From: Simmondsia chinensis
Lineage: Eukaryota > Streptophyta > Magnoliopsida > Caryophyllales > Simmondsiaceae
Length of the DNA: 64,000 nucleotides
Direction: 5' to 3'
Assembly: GCA_018398585.1 (NCBI GenBank)
Contig: JAGTTD010000001.1
Span: 31,819,438-31,883,437 of the forward strand
Shown: positions 12,563 to 24,498 of the stretch, piece by piece
Position numbering within the stretch: the first letter of the stretch is position 1
How the letters are laid out: the number at the start of each line of letters is the position of its first letter
Notes under the pieces: model-generated
The model's input: the letters and a program-made list of their open reading frames with translations, nothing else
Told to the model about the DNA's origin: nothing
Database searches by the model: none
Program-made: the position numbers and the translations under genes

Positions 12563-14668
12563 ATGGCTAACTTTGCGCCGCGTATAATTGGAGACCACTT
12601 CATTTCCCAATTGTACGTCGCACCCACCGGAGTTAGGTTACCAGCTGTGGGTAATGCCAATTTCGAGCTTAAGCCTAAGATCATCAACATACTTCGCACT
12701 TTCTATGAAAAGCCAATTGAGAGCCCATATGAACACCTTGACGTGTTCCTTGAAATTTGTAAAAATTGTCATTATTAAGGTGTCTCGACTGATGCAGTCA
12801 GATTAAGTGTTTTTCCATTTTTGTTAAAAGACATAGCTAAGAGGTAGTTTCAATCCTTATCTAGGGGTGAAATTACAACTTGGAAGGACCTCCAACAAAA
12901 GTTAAGGATCAAGTTTTATCCTAAGGCCAGAACTATGGCTATTAGGCGTACGATCAATAGTTTTGAACAAAAAGATTAGAAGCAATTTCATAAAAGTTCG
13001 GACAGATTTAAGGAGCTCCTTAGAAGTTGTCCCCACCACGGGTCACCTAAGTGGGCTCTTATGCAGAACTTCTATGATGGTCTCACGGCTTCTAGCAAGC
13101 AAAGAAGCATTTAACCAGCAACATGAGTTCAAGGCTTGGAAGTTGTTTAAGCACCTTAGCGAACACTCCCTCAATCAAGCCTCTTTTGCAATAGTGGTTA
13201 AAGGGAGCACACGTGGGGTCTACTAAGTAGCATCTAATGATGATGTTAACATAAGACTGGATGCTCTTAGTAGGAAGATGGACTAGATTATGAATTTACA
13301 TGAAAAACCTACTAACATACACCCAGTGAATGCCGCTGAGTCATCATCTAGTGGTGTTACTCTATGCAGCATTTGTTTCGGTGAGGATCACTCGGTGTTT
13401 AACTATTTATATGCATCTCAGTTTCCCAAATATGTGCAGGACCAGGTTTATGCAGCTCAAGGACATTCGCGAAACAACGAACCGTTCGCCAACACCTACA
13501 AGGTGGCGCAATCGTCCGAACTTCTTGAGGAAGTAGAACACCAATCAAAATCAGCCCACGAGACAATAAGATCCCGGCATCGTAAGTATCGCACACCCTC
13601 CCATTTTTGAAGTAGGGTAAAGGTATGATTCTCGACCTCACTCCACTATTACTCATGATAACCCTCCTCCTCCACCTCCAAGGCACAATTCACAATTTGA
13701 GCAGTGCATGCTCTGTTTTATTGACGATACTACACAACTGGTTCAATCTTATTCACAGTTCATTACCAAATTAGAGAACCGGATAGGACGGTGGGCCTAG
13801 GTGCTGAATATGAGAGAAGAAGGGAGACTGCCCTTCCAACCACTCATAAACCCAACAAGATCAGCTAGTTCTAACCCTAGCTTGCTCATTAAGATTGTAT
13901 CAGTTTCAAGAGAGGAGAGCCTTAGGGAAGTTGAGGTTGAGATAGAGAAGGATGTGACACCCCCACCCACTGCTGATAGGGAGGGATCATAAGAGAGGGC
14001 TTATAAACCCGCTGTCTCTTTCCCTTCAGCCCTTATAGGACCAAAGGAAAAGGACGACCCAAAGAGGGCTAAGCACATAGATGTGTTTAAGGACGTTACA
14101 ATCAACTTACTATTGATCGACCCCATTAAGCACATTTCTATGTACGCCAAGTTTCTCAAGGACGATTGCACCAAAAAAAAGAGCGCACAAGCGCATATCC
14201 CGAAGAAGGTGAGCCGCATTTTAGCATCGAGCGCCTCACCCAAGTTTCGAGACCTCGGGGTTTTTATAGTTCCATGTGTCTTAGGAGAGCATTACACTAG
14301 CAAAGCCTTGCTAGATCTAGGAGTGAGTGTAAACCTTATCCCTTACTCGGTTTTTTTGGGAATTGGGTATAGGAGACATTAAGCCAACTAGTGTTACACT
14401 TCAGTTGGCCGATAGGACAGAGCGTGTGCCTCATGGAATGTTGGAGGACGTACTTGTTAAGGTTGACAAGTTTGTCTTCCCAGTCGATTTTATTATTTTA
14501 GATATATACCCTAGTCCTAGGCAGAAGCACAATGCTCCCATCATTCTAGGTCCACCGTTCCTAGCAACAGCTGACGTTGTGATTCACTCTAGGACGGGAG
14601 TGTTGGAGGTTTCTTTTTGGAAACCTCAAGGGCAAATTGAAGGTCTCGAAATTTTTTCGGCACCCTGA
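12563..14668 (+). pseudogene. gag and protease remnants of the Tat/Athila-like element
   Basis: The gag core begins near 12563 (APRIIGDHFISQ, then FELKPKIINILRTFY, NPHEHL-like SPYEHLDVFLEIC) and continues through frameshifts to FYDGL near 13070. The protease lies at about 14083-14668. It shows KALLDLGVSVNLIPYS, the Asp-Leu-Gly variant of the aspartic protease site that this lineage uses in place of Asp-Thr-Gly, and later IILGPPFLATADVVI. A frameshift separates the active-site part (to 14382) from the remainder (from 14363). Several in-frame stops occur in gag (for example near 12776 and 12847). No reverse transcriptase follows; the next recognisable piece is the GGGAGGCAACCCAACC spacer at 15001. 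Confidence 0.75.
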
Positions 14669-15061
14669 GACTTTGGACAAGTTGGAATGCTGTAGGGTTG
14701 ATGATATTGACTCTTTGGTAGGTCGAGTAAGCCCAATTCTACTACAAGTGCTAATTGTAATAGTGTCCCTGTCTGTGTCGATAGCTGTGCTTCATCACCT
14801 ATACATGGTAGGATAGAGATTTGTGACCCCGATGCTCGTAATGTTTCCCTCCTTGGTAGTCACAGGTCTACAAATACTATTGGGTTTAGGGATCAACCCT
14901 ATTGACTCAACTCGAGTTCTATTGCAGATATTGCATCAGATTTTGGTTGACTTTGTGCTCTAAACTGAGTCTGGCTGAAGAAGTTAAACTTAGTGGTGTT
15001 GGGAGGCAACCCAACCTACTTTTTTTTTTGTTGTGTTTTAATTTATTTTTAGATTAAACTC

Positions 15062-16561
15062 TGAAGGCCCAAAGTGCAACCTAACAGGGGGGTAAATTAG
15101 GTTCTTTCGTGATAATTGAAAAATTAAACTTTATGAACCAAAAATTTTATGGAAAGTTAGACAATAAATATGAAATGAAAAAGATAAAGGCAAAAATAAA
15201 AAGATGCACAAAGGTTTTTGTAGTAGTTCAATTCCAAACTGGAAGCTAACCCACTTCTCAAGTAACTACACTTCGTCACTTGAGCCTTTAACTAAACTTG
15301 ATGATCCTTTTCAAAAATAGGCTTAGGATCCAACCTTTACAACCTGTCTTTTTGCACGTAGGCTTAAGACCCAACCTTTACAACTGATCTTTTTGTAACC
15401 GTAGGCTTAGGACCCAACCTTTCCAATAAACAATTGAAATAAAGCAATGGAAGAATTATAGCAATGAGACTCTTCACTCTTTTAAGAATGAAATGACAAT
15501 AGATCAAGCTTAGCCAAAGCTAAGGATATGCCAATTAAGCTCAATGATCAACAATAAAGAGAACTAGTGAGGCTTAAATACAATTTTAAACAAAACTTAA
15601 AACCAAACCTTTAAAGTGCAAGAAAGTAAGAGCCTTTTATCAAAGAATGATTAGAGAGTGTTGGATGATTTGAAACAGAAGCATTCAAGCCCTATTTATT
15701 GAAAAATGAGAGCCTAGGAGACCTTCAAAATGTTGGAAAAAAATTAGGAAAGAAATCAAGTCAAAAGTAGCCGTTTGGACCCTTTTCTGATCAGTGTGTC
15801 GACACACAATGTGTGTGGACACACACACCTGCGTGTCGACACATAGGAGCTCCAGATGGCTACTGTAAGACTGTGTGCCAACACATCCCTTCTGTGTGTC
15901 GACACTCAGCATTCCTTGGTGGATTTGAATGTTCTTAATCAATTAGCTTGATTGATGGGTTGATTTACCAAATTAGCTAAGTAAATTGATTGATTAATTG
16001 ATTTTCAAATTAGCTTAATTTTTTGAATTAATTTCCTAGCTTGCTTTGATCATAAATATATGATTGATTGAATCAAGCCAAATAATCACTCATTTAAATT
16101 TTATCTTATTTGAATTGATTATGCTTTACAAAATACCAATCTTGAAAAATATTTTCATTGACAAACTAGATTGGTTTAAATTTGACTTGAATATTTTTCA
16201 AATAAATTTGAAAATCAAATTTCAAAAATATTTTTGTTAGAGCATCACATATTAAATATTGAGATTTTGACTCAAATGATATATCCCGATCCTAAGTCAT
16301 AGAAAATAAAAATAAATGACATTAAGGCGCTTGAACGCGGATCATGTTCTCTTCAATTTGGATAAATCTTCTCTTCAACTTCGATCTCTTTTCTTCTTGG
16401 TTCATCATCTTAGAAAGCTTGATATTAACATGATTAGCCTTGATTTTTCCTACTTTTTCTTATGAGTCACTTAGAATCAAGATTAGAACAATTTAAATAC
16501 AGTGACCCTTTAATTAATTATTATCATCAAAATTACAATATAAGTGGCTTTAGGGCCAACA
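15062..16561 (-). repeat. LTR of a SIRE/Maximus-like copia element
   Basis: The segment begins TGAAGGCCC and ends GGGCCAACA on the + strand, an inverted TG...CA pair. Just outside, at 16562-16590, the minus strand reads ATCATCAAAAAGGGAGAGAT, the typical SIRE-type polypurine tract, so this is the 3' LTR of a minus-strand element. A related copy starts at 62871. Both copies carry TGTGTCGACACAC-type repeats in the middle (15790-15910). Confidence 0.72.
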
Positions 16562-18119
16562 ATCTCTCCCTTTTTGATGATAACAAACATTTAGTATTTT
16601 CTCTTGCAAAAATCAAAGTTGAAGTACATAATTCACCATAAAAATATTAACTATTCAAATCATACAAATTTTCACTTCATATCAAGTTAACATGTTAAGA
16701 GTTCAAACTCAATTGTCTCCCCCTATGTTGGTTCATTGTAGGAATTGTACATTCAATATGTTAACATCATCGTCATGTTTAACATTTCACAATCAAATAT
16801 GCGTCACTATGGTGGCCCCTATGCCGGCGTCTCTAGACCATCATGCCGGTTGTCACCTCCACTTTCACCTCCGCCGATCGCCACCTCCACTCCGCCACCT
16901 CCAGATCTTCGCCCAGTTGCTCCACCGGCCCCAATTTATCTCTTTTATCTCTCTTTTTTTTTTTCATGCCCTAGTCCCCCTGTTGACCCAATTCCAGACA
17001 CCCATCCCAAGGTCGGTTCCATTCCAGTGCCAATGCTACTCTTCCCCTAGGACCAATCTAGTTGGGTCCGAATGCGTTGTTTCGTTGATGTGAACCACTT
17101 GACCTACCTCTAGTTGACACTCCCCTAGACGATGTAATACCTCAAGAGGCCCCCACACTACCCGTCATCTTCACCCACCAAACCGGATTTTCTTTCCCTT
17201 TCCTGTGATGTTGGCTCGGTACCCCTCTTGCCCGGTTCCATCTCCTGCCAGGTTCCTTGCTTGCATCGCCGGGGGGGGGGGGGGGGGGGATGATTTTTCC
17301 CCTCCTATCCTCCACCCTCTTCCAGATCTTCATTTGTCTTCTGTGAGATGGTGTTGTGTGTGTCTCTGCTTCGTCTCCATCTGCTCCCCTTCTTGTTTTG
17401 GTCTCTGCCTGTTTTCCCTGTTTCATGTTTTTTTTTTTTGTTTTTTAAGTGCTTCCCCTATTTTTTGTTTTCTTTTTTCCTATTTGATAGGGATCATTTT
17501 TTGTTCCCACTATCGTTTACGGGGTGGCCCAGGGTTCGCTTTGTTGAGAGGCATGTCTGTAATTCGGCTATGCTGATAATTATCGAAAAAAGGGGTGAGA
17601 TGTTCAATTGACTTACCCCTAGCATTATTTTTATAACATGAATCAAATAAACATGAACAAACTAAACACCAATTTCTCTCCCCCTTTATCATCAACATAA
17701 AGAGAATAAATCAATTTCAATGCAATGTGTTTGATGTTTCTCTTTGTTCATGATATAGCACATATTTTGAAAAAGAAAGATTTATTCAATGTTCAAACCG
17801 AACTGACATAAACAACACCAATCTCCTTCTCCCTTTGTCATTAAAAAAAAAAAAAGCAATAAGGAAGGAGATCTATACATTAAAGTTCTAAATGTAAAAG
17901 TAGTTTTTACATATACAGCTCAACGTGTAAAGGACAGTTTCACCTCTTTTTTTTGTGATATAATTTTTCACCCATTTTTCTATCTTTAATATTTTTATAT
18001 ACCTCAATAAGGTGGACATGAAAAATTTTTCACAAAGTAAGATTTTTAAACTTGAAGTTTTGCAATTCTCATAACACATTTACAACTTTGATCGAAATTG
18101 TGAACAAGTATGTGAGGGT
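16562..18119 (-). other. SIRE-like 3' untranslated region with a GC-rich insert
   Basis: Pyrimidine-rich words of the form TCTCCCCCT recur at about 16565, 16715, 17680 and 17835, as in the long 3' untranslated regions of SIRE elements read from the other strand. Between about 16800 and 17620 lies a contrasting segment, rich in C and pyrimidines, with a run of about 21 G at 17269-17289. Its open frames are low-complexity and show no known domain. It may be a captured or inserted sequence; origin unknown. Confidence 0.5.
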
Positions 18120-19332
18120 ATTCAAAGTTAAACAACCATTGGAGAGATCAAAGGTAACTCAATTTTGGTATTTCCTTTAAAGAAATGGTTTTCAAGAACT
18201 ATTATCCATTAGATTGGATAAAAATACTTGGACAATTGTACACCACCATATTAAATAATTGAGAGTCATTTTTAATATAACCATGCATATGAAATTAACG
18301 TACACAAGCAATATATTTGTCTATGTTAATCCTTCTTTTAGTAGCACCCGTTAGTTCCATATAATGCCCTAGTAAAATTACCTAATTGATAATCATTTGT
18401 GGGCACAAATTTTACGGCATCTTTTTTAAGCACATGATCACGAATGATATGACTTCAACCTCTATACGATTGGTTCTAAAATGTTGAGCTAGAGATTTGG
18501 TTAAGTATATTGTACTGGCATTATCACACATAATAAGAGCATGATCAATATGAATACCTTAATCATGAAATTCATGCTTTAACCAAGATATTTTTAGCAC
18601 AATAACTTGCACAAGTAATGTATTGACTCTTATGGAAGATAAGACAATGTTCCTTTAACCATGGCACTAACACATGACCAATAAATTAACAAGTTCCACA
18701 ATCGATTTCTAGTCTACTTTGCAACAAGTAAAATTCACATTATTATATCGAACTAGATCTAGGAAATCTCACTTGGATACAATAAGTCTAAGTACCAACT
18801 AAGCATCGAAAAAATTCTTTTCACGGAACATTATTGCAATGTTTTTAGACATGTATGAAGTCAACCACATATGCACACATTAAACGAGATACCAAGTCTA
18901 TTCGTGGAATGGTAAATAAGGGATCGGATCATACTTCTATTTAGCTTTTTGATCCACCTTTTTACGTTTTTCATCCATGTATAACTTGAGTGTTATGCTT
19001 ACTGGATTTGCAATCGCTTTTGAAATTTTTCATGCCAAACTTCTTAAGTATCTTTTTGATGTACTTGGTTTGTTTGATGAAAATTTCTTCCTTGCTTTGC
19101 TTTATTTGCAATCCAAGGAAGTAGTTGATTTCTGTCATCATTTTTATTTAAAATTCCCTACTCATAAGATTTGCAAATTCTTCACGACAAGATGGATTAG
19201 TAGCACCAAGCACTATACTATCAACATTAATTTGCACAATGAGAGTATAATTTCTAGAGTGTTTGAGCAAAATGTGGATCCATATTGCATTAAAAGTGAA
19301 CTCCGTCTTTCATACCGTGTTCTAGGAGCTTG
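18120..19332 (-). pseudogene. SIRE-like copia RT/RNase H remnant
   Basis: On the minus strand the RNase H part reads HALIMCDNASTIYLTKSLAQ near 18480-18550, followed by HFRTNRIEVEV; the CDN...H.RT.HIE pattern is the copia RNase H core. Upstream (18950-19330) is RT palm-flanking sequence (KKFGMKNFKSDCKS-like near 19030). Stops are frequent. The fragment ends abruptly at about 19332, where the surrounding Ty3 element resumes, so only the 3' part of this copia element is present. Confidence 0.6.
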
Positions 19333-20047
19333 ATTCAATCCATAGCCTCCGACCACCCACCCGGTCTCACCATCACCACTCTCTCTCCTCGTATTCTCAC
19401 TCTTTGCAAGGTATGTGTCTTCCCTTTATTTTACAATTACTTTTTACCTTGTTCATCTTTATAGAATGCATGTTTTAGGACTTTTCATTATTTTTGACTT
19501 GTTGTGTTTGAATAGTCCTGCTTTATGCCGTACTTCTTAACAAAGTTAGGGTTTCATTGACAATGTATTTTTTCTTCATCGTTGCTCATAAACCATGTTC
19601 AAATAGGGGGTTAAAGTGACCAGATCTGGAGCTTTCATATTTTTCAGTAGCTGGATTTGTTTTTATTTGGGGTTGTGGTGTGCCCGATCTAGGATTTTCA
19701 GTGTCATTTGCTTATCTTTAGGTTTTTAATTCAATTCCTCCTTGCTTTGTTCATGGTCTAGGTGTATTAGGGTTCATTTTCCCAATTATTTTTTGCGTTT
19801 TGTTTATAGTTTCTATTATGAGTTTTTAGTTGTTTCGTTTTTATCCGAAATTTCACTTTTTTTAACTTTTAGGTGTAGGTTGAAGTGGATTTTCTCCCTT
19901 TTTTTTTGGTTTAGTTGCTTTAATTTATGTTTTTTTTTTTTTTTTTTACTAGACTAGGCTTTACTTTTACTTCCTTAGGTCCATTTTCCTTCTTTTCAGT
20001 ATCTTCTCCTTCTCTTTTGTGTTGACTTGCTAATGCACTTTTAGGTC

Positions 20048-21092
20048 ATGCCTCGTACAAAGACGACCTACTGTGAGGAGGGTAGTAGCTCCCAACCTCT
20101 GGACCTTACTGCATGAATCCGAGCTACACCATTAATGGTGCAACAATGTTTAATGAAGATTTAAAGAGGGAGCCTTATGGTTCGTGAGCCATTATTCTTT
20201 GCTTGGATGTGGGTCTCGCTTCCTTCCTTGGTAGGAATATGGAGGAGGACCCTATTTTTCCCTAGGTTGTAAGGGAATTTTATTTCTCCTTCACTCTCAA
20301 CCATGAAGGGGGTCGCCCATCCTGTAAGGTCACTATCCGTAGCAAGAGCGATATTTTTTATTGCAATGACATGGCCGAGGCTATTAGCTATCCACTTATT
20401 TACAACGACACCATTCCCCTCCTCCCCGAGAATCCACCAAATGCCGTGACGATCATCTCTCAGATGTGTAATGGCCATTCTGCTCCAAATCGATTGTCTG
20501 TCACTGTTTGATCTGTTCTTCCTCCTCATATGTGGCTCTTGGACTCCATCCTTAAGGATAATTTTTGGCCTATGGGACATGCACAGGAGTGCACGGGTCC
20601 TATCCTCGAACTTTTTTGGAAGTTCTACCAGGGCACGTGGGTCGATATTGGGGCCGTTCTCTTAGAAAGCTTTGCTGCCATATGCCTTAGGCTTCAGCAA
20701 TTCACTGTTCGGGACAACGCTTTGTTTTTTCCTTGTCTCATTACGAGACTTTTACAGCGAGCTTGGTTCGGTTTCCAACCGCCCACAATAGGAATTGTGC
20801 CTCCCTTATTCCCTTCGACCCCACGTAATATAGGCGAACCTACAACTTACTTGTTCCACCTCATGCACGAGGGTTGGGTGAAGAATCGGAGGAAATCCTG
20901 AATGCAGCCAACCTAACTCGAGGGGCAGGGCCTAAGGAGAGGACTATACCCCCACCTGCCCTTGCCGGCCCCGATGTCATACCGCCATATGTGACGACTA
21001 TTATGGACCGTCTTGATTGTTTAGAGTTTAAGATGGATGAACTTTGGCGATGGCAAACCGGTGGCTCTCCACCACACTTTCCCGTTCCCTGA
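20048..21092 (+). pseudogene. ORF in the env-like position of the Tat/Athila-like element
   Basis: From about 20120 to 21090 a coding stretch can be followed with two or three interruptions. It includes VVREFYFSFTLNHEGGRPS near 20260, then the frame from 20530 (DSILKDNFWPMGHAQECTG, then GTWVDIGAVLL and CLITRLLQRAWF). The pattern WPxGH ... W.DIG ... ITRLL resembles the family annotated as putative plant transposon protein, found downstream of pol in Athila-like elements. Its function is not known. The position between pol and the 3' LTR fits. In-frame stops, for example before 20530, show damage. Confidence 0.5.
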
Positions 21093-21818
21093 TTTCTTTT
21101 GTTTCTCTTGTACTAAACAATTGCTCGGTATATCTTTATTTTCATCTTATTAACAATTTTGTTTAATACACCATCGTCTATGTTTTTGTAGCTTGCTATT
21201 TATGCTTTCACCATTATGGATTTGCTCAACATGCATGGCTAAATATGCCAGACCTCAGGGTGTCTCTTTTCTTTACTTGCTTGTATTTGTTTTCATTCAT
21301 TTACATTGAGGACAATGCAAGGTTAAGGTTTAGGTTTGGGGATGGAAAATGTTAGTTGAACTGTTGTTTGTCCTTTTAGCTTAATTTTGCTTAAATTAGC
21401 TAAGTTTTTGCATGAATGAGCATATAGTTTTTTGTGACTTTATTAAAGACCAAAATTGAAAAGTACTATGGTGGTTAGAATATTTATGCAATGAGATTAG
21501 TTATGGATATAACTTTTGAATCTATATTTTTGTCTTTTAACTCGCTAGAAAGATTACTACTTTTCACCTTTAATCTTGTGACACATCCTACTTTTTAGTT
21601 TGTAATAGCAGAAATAATTTTAGGAATCTGAATTCACCATTTTACTTATAACAATGTTGAAATCAATTTTCTATCTCTTTATCTTAAGTGATTAAAAAAA
21701 AAGGGTACCAATGTCCGTAAATTAGGTAGCTACCTTAGACTTGTTGGTTCTTGTAGCCTTTGTGAGCAAGTAAGCCTGTAGAGGTGTTTTAACACCTGGT
21801 ATCTTGAGCCAACTTGGT

Positions 21819-22066
21819 TGGGAGCTGCAGGTTCAAAGCTTGTTACATGGGTCATAGGGAAAGCTTAAGAAGAATCAACCAGCTTAGGTCACTGTAGTAA
21901 GCACAAATACCTAGAAAAAAAAGGTATATGCTAGTAACGGCTTAGGCTGTGAATTCCTTTGACTCGAGCCATTAGGTCTGAGGAGTGCTCTTCACTCAAT
22001 GCCTCGAGTCAACTGGATCGGGAGCCACTAGCCGAAACTCGCTACATGGGTCTAAGGGAGATACGC
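21819..22066 (+). repeat. Diverged direct duplication, about 199-bp period
   Basis: GGGAGCTGCAGGTTCAAAGC ... GTTACATGGGTCATAGGGA near 21820 recurs as GGGAGCCACTAGCCGAAACT ... GCTACATGGGTCTAAGGGA near 22020. It lies in the non-coding 3' internal region of the Ty3 element. Confidence 0.55.
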
Positions 22067-22344
22067 CTAGCCGTGAGTTACTTTAAAAGAAAAGGGAAAA
22101 CAAGAGCGAAAAGAAAAGTTTTTTGATGTCACTATTGATTAGCGGTGAATTGTTAGGATAACAGATTCCTTTGATTATTTTCTCTATTCGTCTTAAATTT
22201 GGAGGGCTTGAAATAAGAAAAAGGATATAGAAGTTCTAAGCTCACTTATTAGTAAAAAGACTTGAATTAGAAGAACTTGAGTAGAAACTAGTTTAATAAT
22301 AATATTACATAAAGATTTTCTACTCTCAGGTACACCTTCAAATA

Positions 22345-22500
22345 AAAAAGGAACATACCCAGTGCCTCAAGGGCTCCCGCCTACGCAGGGTCAAGGGGGG
22401 CGGATGTACGCAGCCTTCCCCCTTTAGGGTGTTAACCTGAAGAGAGGCTGTTTCCCAGTGCCCCCAACCTGAGGGTGAGGACTTCCCAGGAGGTCACCCA
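22345..22500 (-). mobile_element. 5S-derived SINE, 5'-truncated
   Basis: On the minus strand it runs from GGGTGACCTCCTGGGAAGTC (end of the 5S-like head) through AACCTGAAGGG and GGCTGCGTACATCC to GGGCACTGGG-type 3' end. TCAGGTACACCTTCAAATA (19 bp) flanks it at 22326-22344 and 22501-22519, a perfect duplication, so the insertion is recent. The head is missing most of the 5S part. Confidence 0.88.
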
Positions 22501-22620
22501 TCAGGTACACCTTCAAATATGATCGGAAAATATTTTTCACAAGTTATTTTTGCCATGCATGCTTGACTAAATTTTTCCATCATTAGCTAGTTTGAGTTGA
22601 ATTTTGCTTGGGACAAGCAA

Positions 22621-22636
22621 GGTGTGGGTTTGGGAA
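22621..22636 (+). other. Polypurine tract
   Basis: GGTGTGGGTTTGGGAA stands directly before the 3' LTR (TGTTGATATACC at 22637), the expected site of second-strand priming. Confidence 0.6.
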
Positions 22637-24030
22637 TGTTGATATACCTCATTTTTACATACTTTATTTCTCATTCCTGCAATATATTCGACTTTTATAT
22701 GTGTGTTTTGTTGTAATTTAAGCACATTTATGCTTGGAACACATTGGAGCAAACATAGGTCAAATAGTGGCGAAATCAAGCATTACTTAGGCATATTTGA
22801 AGATTATTATGAGAAAGCCGACTATGTGTACAAAAGAAGGGTCGCAATTCAGTAAACCAAATACATCCTTAGTATCTTGAGGTTCAATTGACCTATCAGC
22901 AAGAAAAACCGATCAATCAACGACTCATAGTAGGATGGACCCTGCAGTGAGCCAATCGATCGATCGGCCAATAACACCAATCAATTGGCAGCCTATAGTA
23001 GGCTCGCCGATCGATCAGCACTGCTAGCCGATCGATCCGCGTTATACCTGCAGCATGACTCCTAGGTCACGTTGCGGGTATAAATAAATAGGGGGAGACT
23101 CATTTCTTCAGATCGTTTTCACATCTCCTCTCCTCCTCTCCCTCTTAAAGCCGCTACGAGATTCAAGAGTTTCTCAAACACCGAAGCACAGGTGATCGGA
23201 GTACTCGGAGGATTCAAGCGAGGATCAACGTCAACATAGATTGAGGGAGTTTTCGCTTCCAAGTTTTACTTGTTGTTATTGTTTTCTTTAGATTTGATGA
23301 TGTGTAAAACTCCTATGAAGGAGTAGACATTTTAGTTTAGAAATGAAGGACGGGTAGTTGTCCCTATACCAATTCTGTATTTTGCTGTGACGATAATTTA
23401 GCTTTGTTATATTTGCACCCCTATTTGGAATTATTCATAATAGCTTGGTGTTTTTGTATGTGTACTTGTAGTCATGTTTAGATCTCCAGCTTTTTAACTA
23501 TTAATCTTGTGCTTGTGGCTTATATCATAACATAACAAGTTTTTAAGCATGGTCAGGGGTGAGGTTGTACCCAACCCTGGACATAATCTTTTATACGGTT
23601 AATATTGAATTAGGAGTAACAAGGGAATTAAGTAGTGCTAATGAGATAACCTATGCTACACTTAGGGTGATAAGATAGGTTATATATTTAGACTAATTTA
23701 TTACCCTAACCCAGACTTAAAACTTGTAGCCTAAATCCTTCGAGTTATCGTCCTAAGTAAAATATAATAACGGGATATGAGTAGAGCAACCTTGAATTCG
23801 CTCCCTAAACTAAATTGAATCAAACTGACATATCTTTTTATCGTTTAATTGCCTTTGCATACTTAAATACTTGTTTCAACCCAAAAAGAACAGAATTCAA
23901 TTGTTCGTTAAGCATTAGGTTTGCCCTAACACCGATTCCCTATGGATACGATCCGTATCCCTGACAAAGCTATGATGATCTTATATGCTTGCAAGTAAAC
24001 GGTTTTAAAACATCTTCTAAAATCACATCA
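22637..24030 (+). repeat. 3' LTR of the Tat/Athila-like element, next to KAO
   Basis: It starts TGTTGATATACCTCA and ends AAAATCACATCA, matching the 5' LTR landmarks. It is in the same orientation as KAO and ends 468 bp before the KAO start codon. Confidence 0.78.
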
Positions 24031-24070
24031 GTGAGTTACTTGAATTTTTAATAATAATTGAGAAAGTATC

Positions 24071-24203
24071 TTGGTATTCATCCATTTTTAGAATATGATC
24101 CAACATTTATTAAGTTCTTAATCGAAATATTAATTATTTTGGTATTCATCCATTTTTAGAATATGATCCAACATTTACTAAGTTCTTAATCGAAATATTA
24201 ACC
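24071..24203. repeat. Tandem duplication of 68 bp in the KAO upstream region
   Basis: TTGGTATTCATCCATTTTTA begins at 24071 and again at 24139. The copies run through ATGATCCAACATTTA and TTCTTAATCGAAATATTAA with about one difference, so the duplication is recent. It lies between the LTR end and the presumed core promoter. Confidence 0.85.
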
Positions 24204-24376
24204 AAGTGCAGGGAACAACAAAGAAGAGAATACACCCAGAAACCTCCGGCTATAGCCCCCTACCCCGTAGCGAAATGGCCCCACCATAATAATCTAAACA
24301 TAAATAATTAAAACAAAAAAAAAGCAATTTTCTTTTTTTCCTAAAAAAATATAAAGCGGAAACCTTCTGTGATCCG

Positions 24377-24498
24377 CATAAATACACCCCCCCTCTACTC
24401 AAATCTGTCACTCCTTCTCTTCTTCCCCAACACCCTTTAAAATTAATTTAAAACAAAATTAAAAAACAAAAAAAAAGAAAAGAAAAGAAAAGAAAGAG
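24377..24498 (+). promoter_or_regulatory. Presumed core promoter and 5' UTR of KAO
   Basis: A TATA-like CATAAATAC is at 24377-24385. It is followed by CT-rich sequence (CTCCTTCTCTTCTTCCCC near 24410), common at plant transcription starts, and then by an A-rich leader with AAAAGAAAAG repeats directly before the ATG at 24499. The transcription start was not determined. Confidence 0.5.

Larger units (their letters stand above)
10784..24030 (+). mobile_element. Tat/Athila-like Ty3 LTR retrotransposon with nested insertions
   Basis: Two similar LTRs (10784-12371 and 22637-24030) face the same way. The 5' LTR is followed by a tRNA-Asp-type primer-binding site and the 3' LTR is preceded by a purine tract. 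Inside are gag and protease remnants (12563-14668), a typical TTGGGAGGCAACCCA-like spacer at about 14999, an ORF in the env-like position (20100-21092) and the GAGGACAATGCAAGG motif near 21308. No reverse transcriptase or integrase of this lineage is visible, so the element looks internally deleted or non-autonomous. A SIRE-like copia fragment occupies about 15062-19332 and a SINE sits at 22345. The outer flanks (TTCAA and GTGAG) do not match, so the ends may have been rearranged. Confidence 0.75.

Noticed and set aside
17142..17611. Open frames around the poly-G run
   Set aside because: They encode low-complexity Gly, Pro, Phe or Cys runs on both strands and have no domain. The G run makes the frame unreliable.
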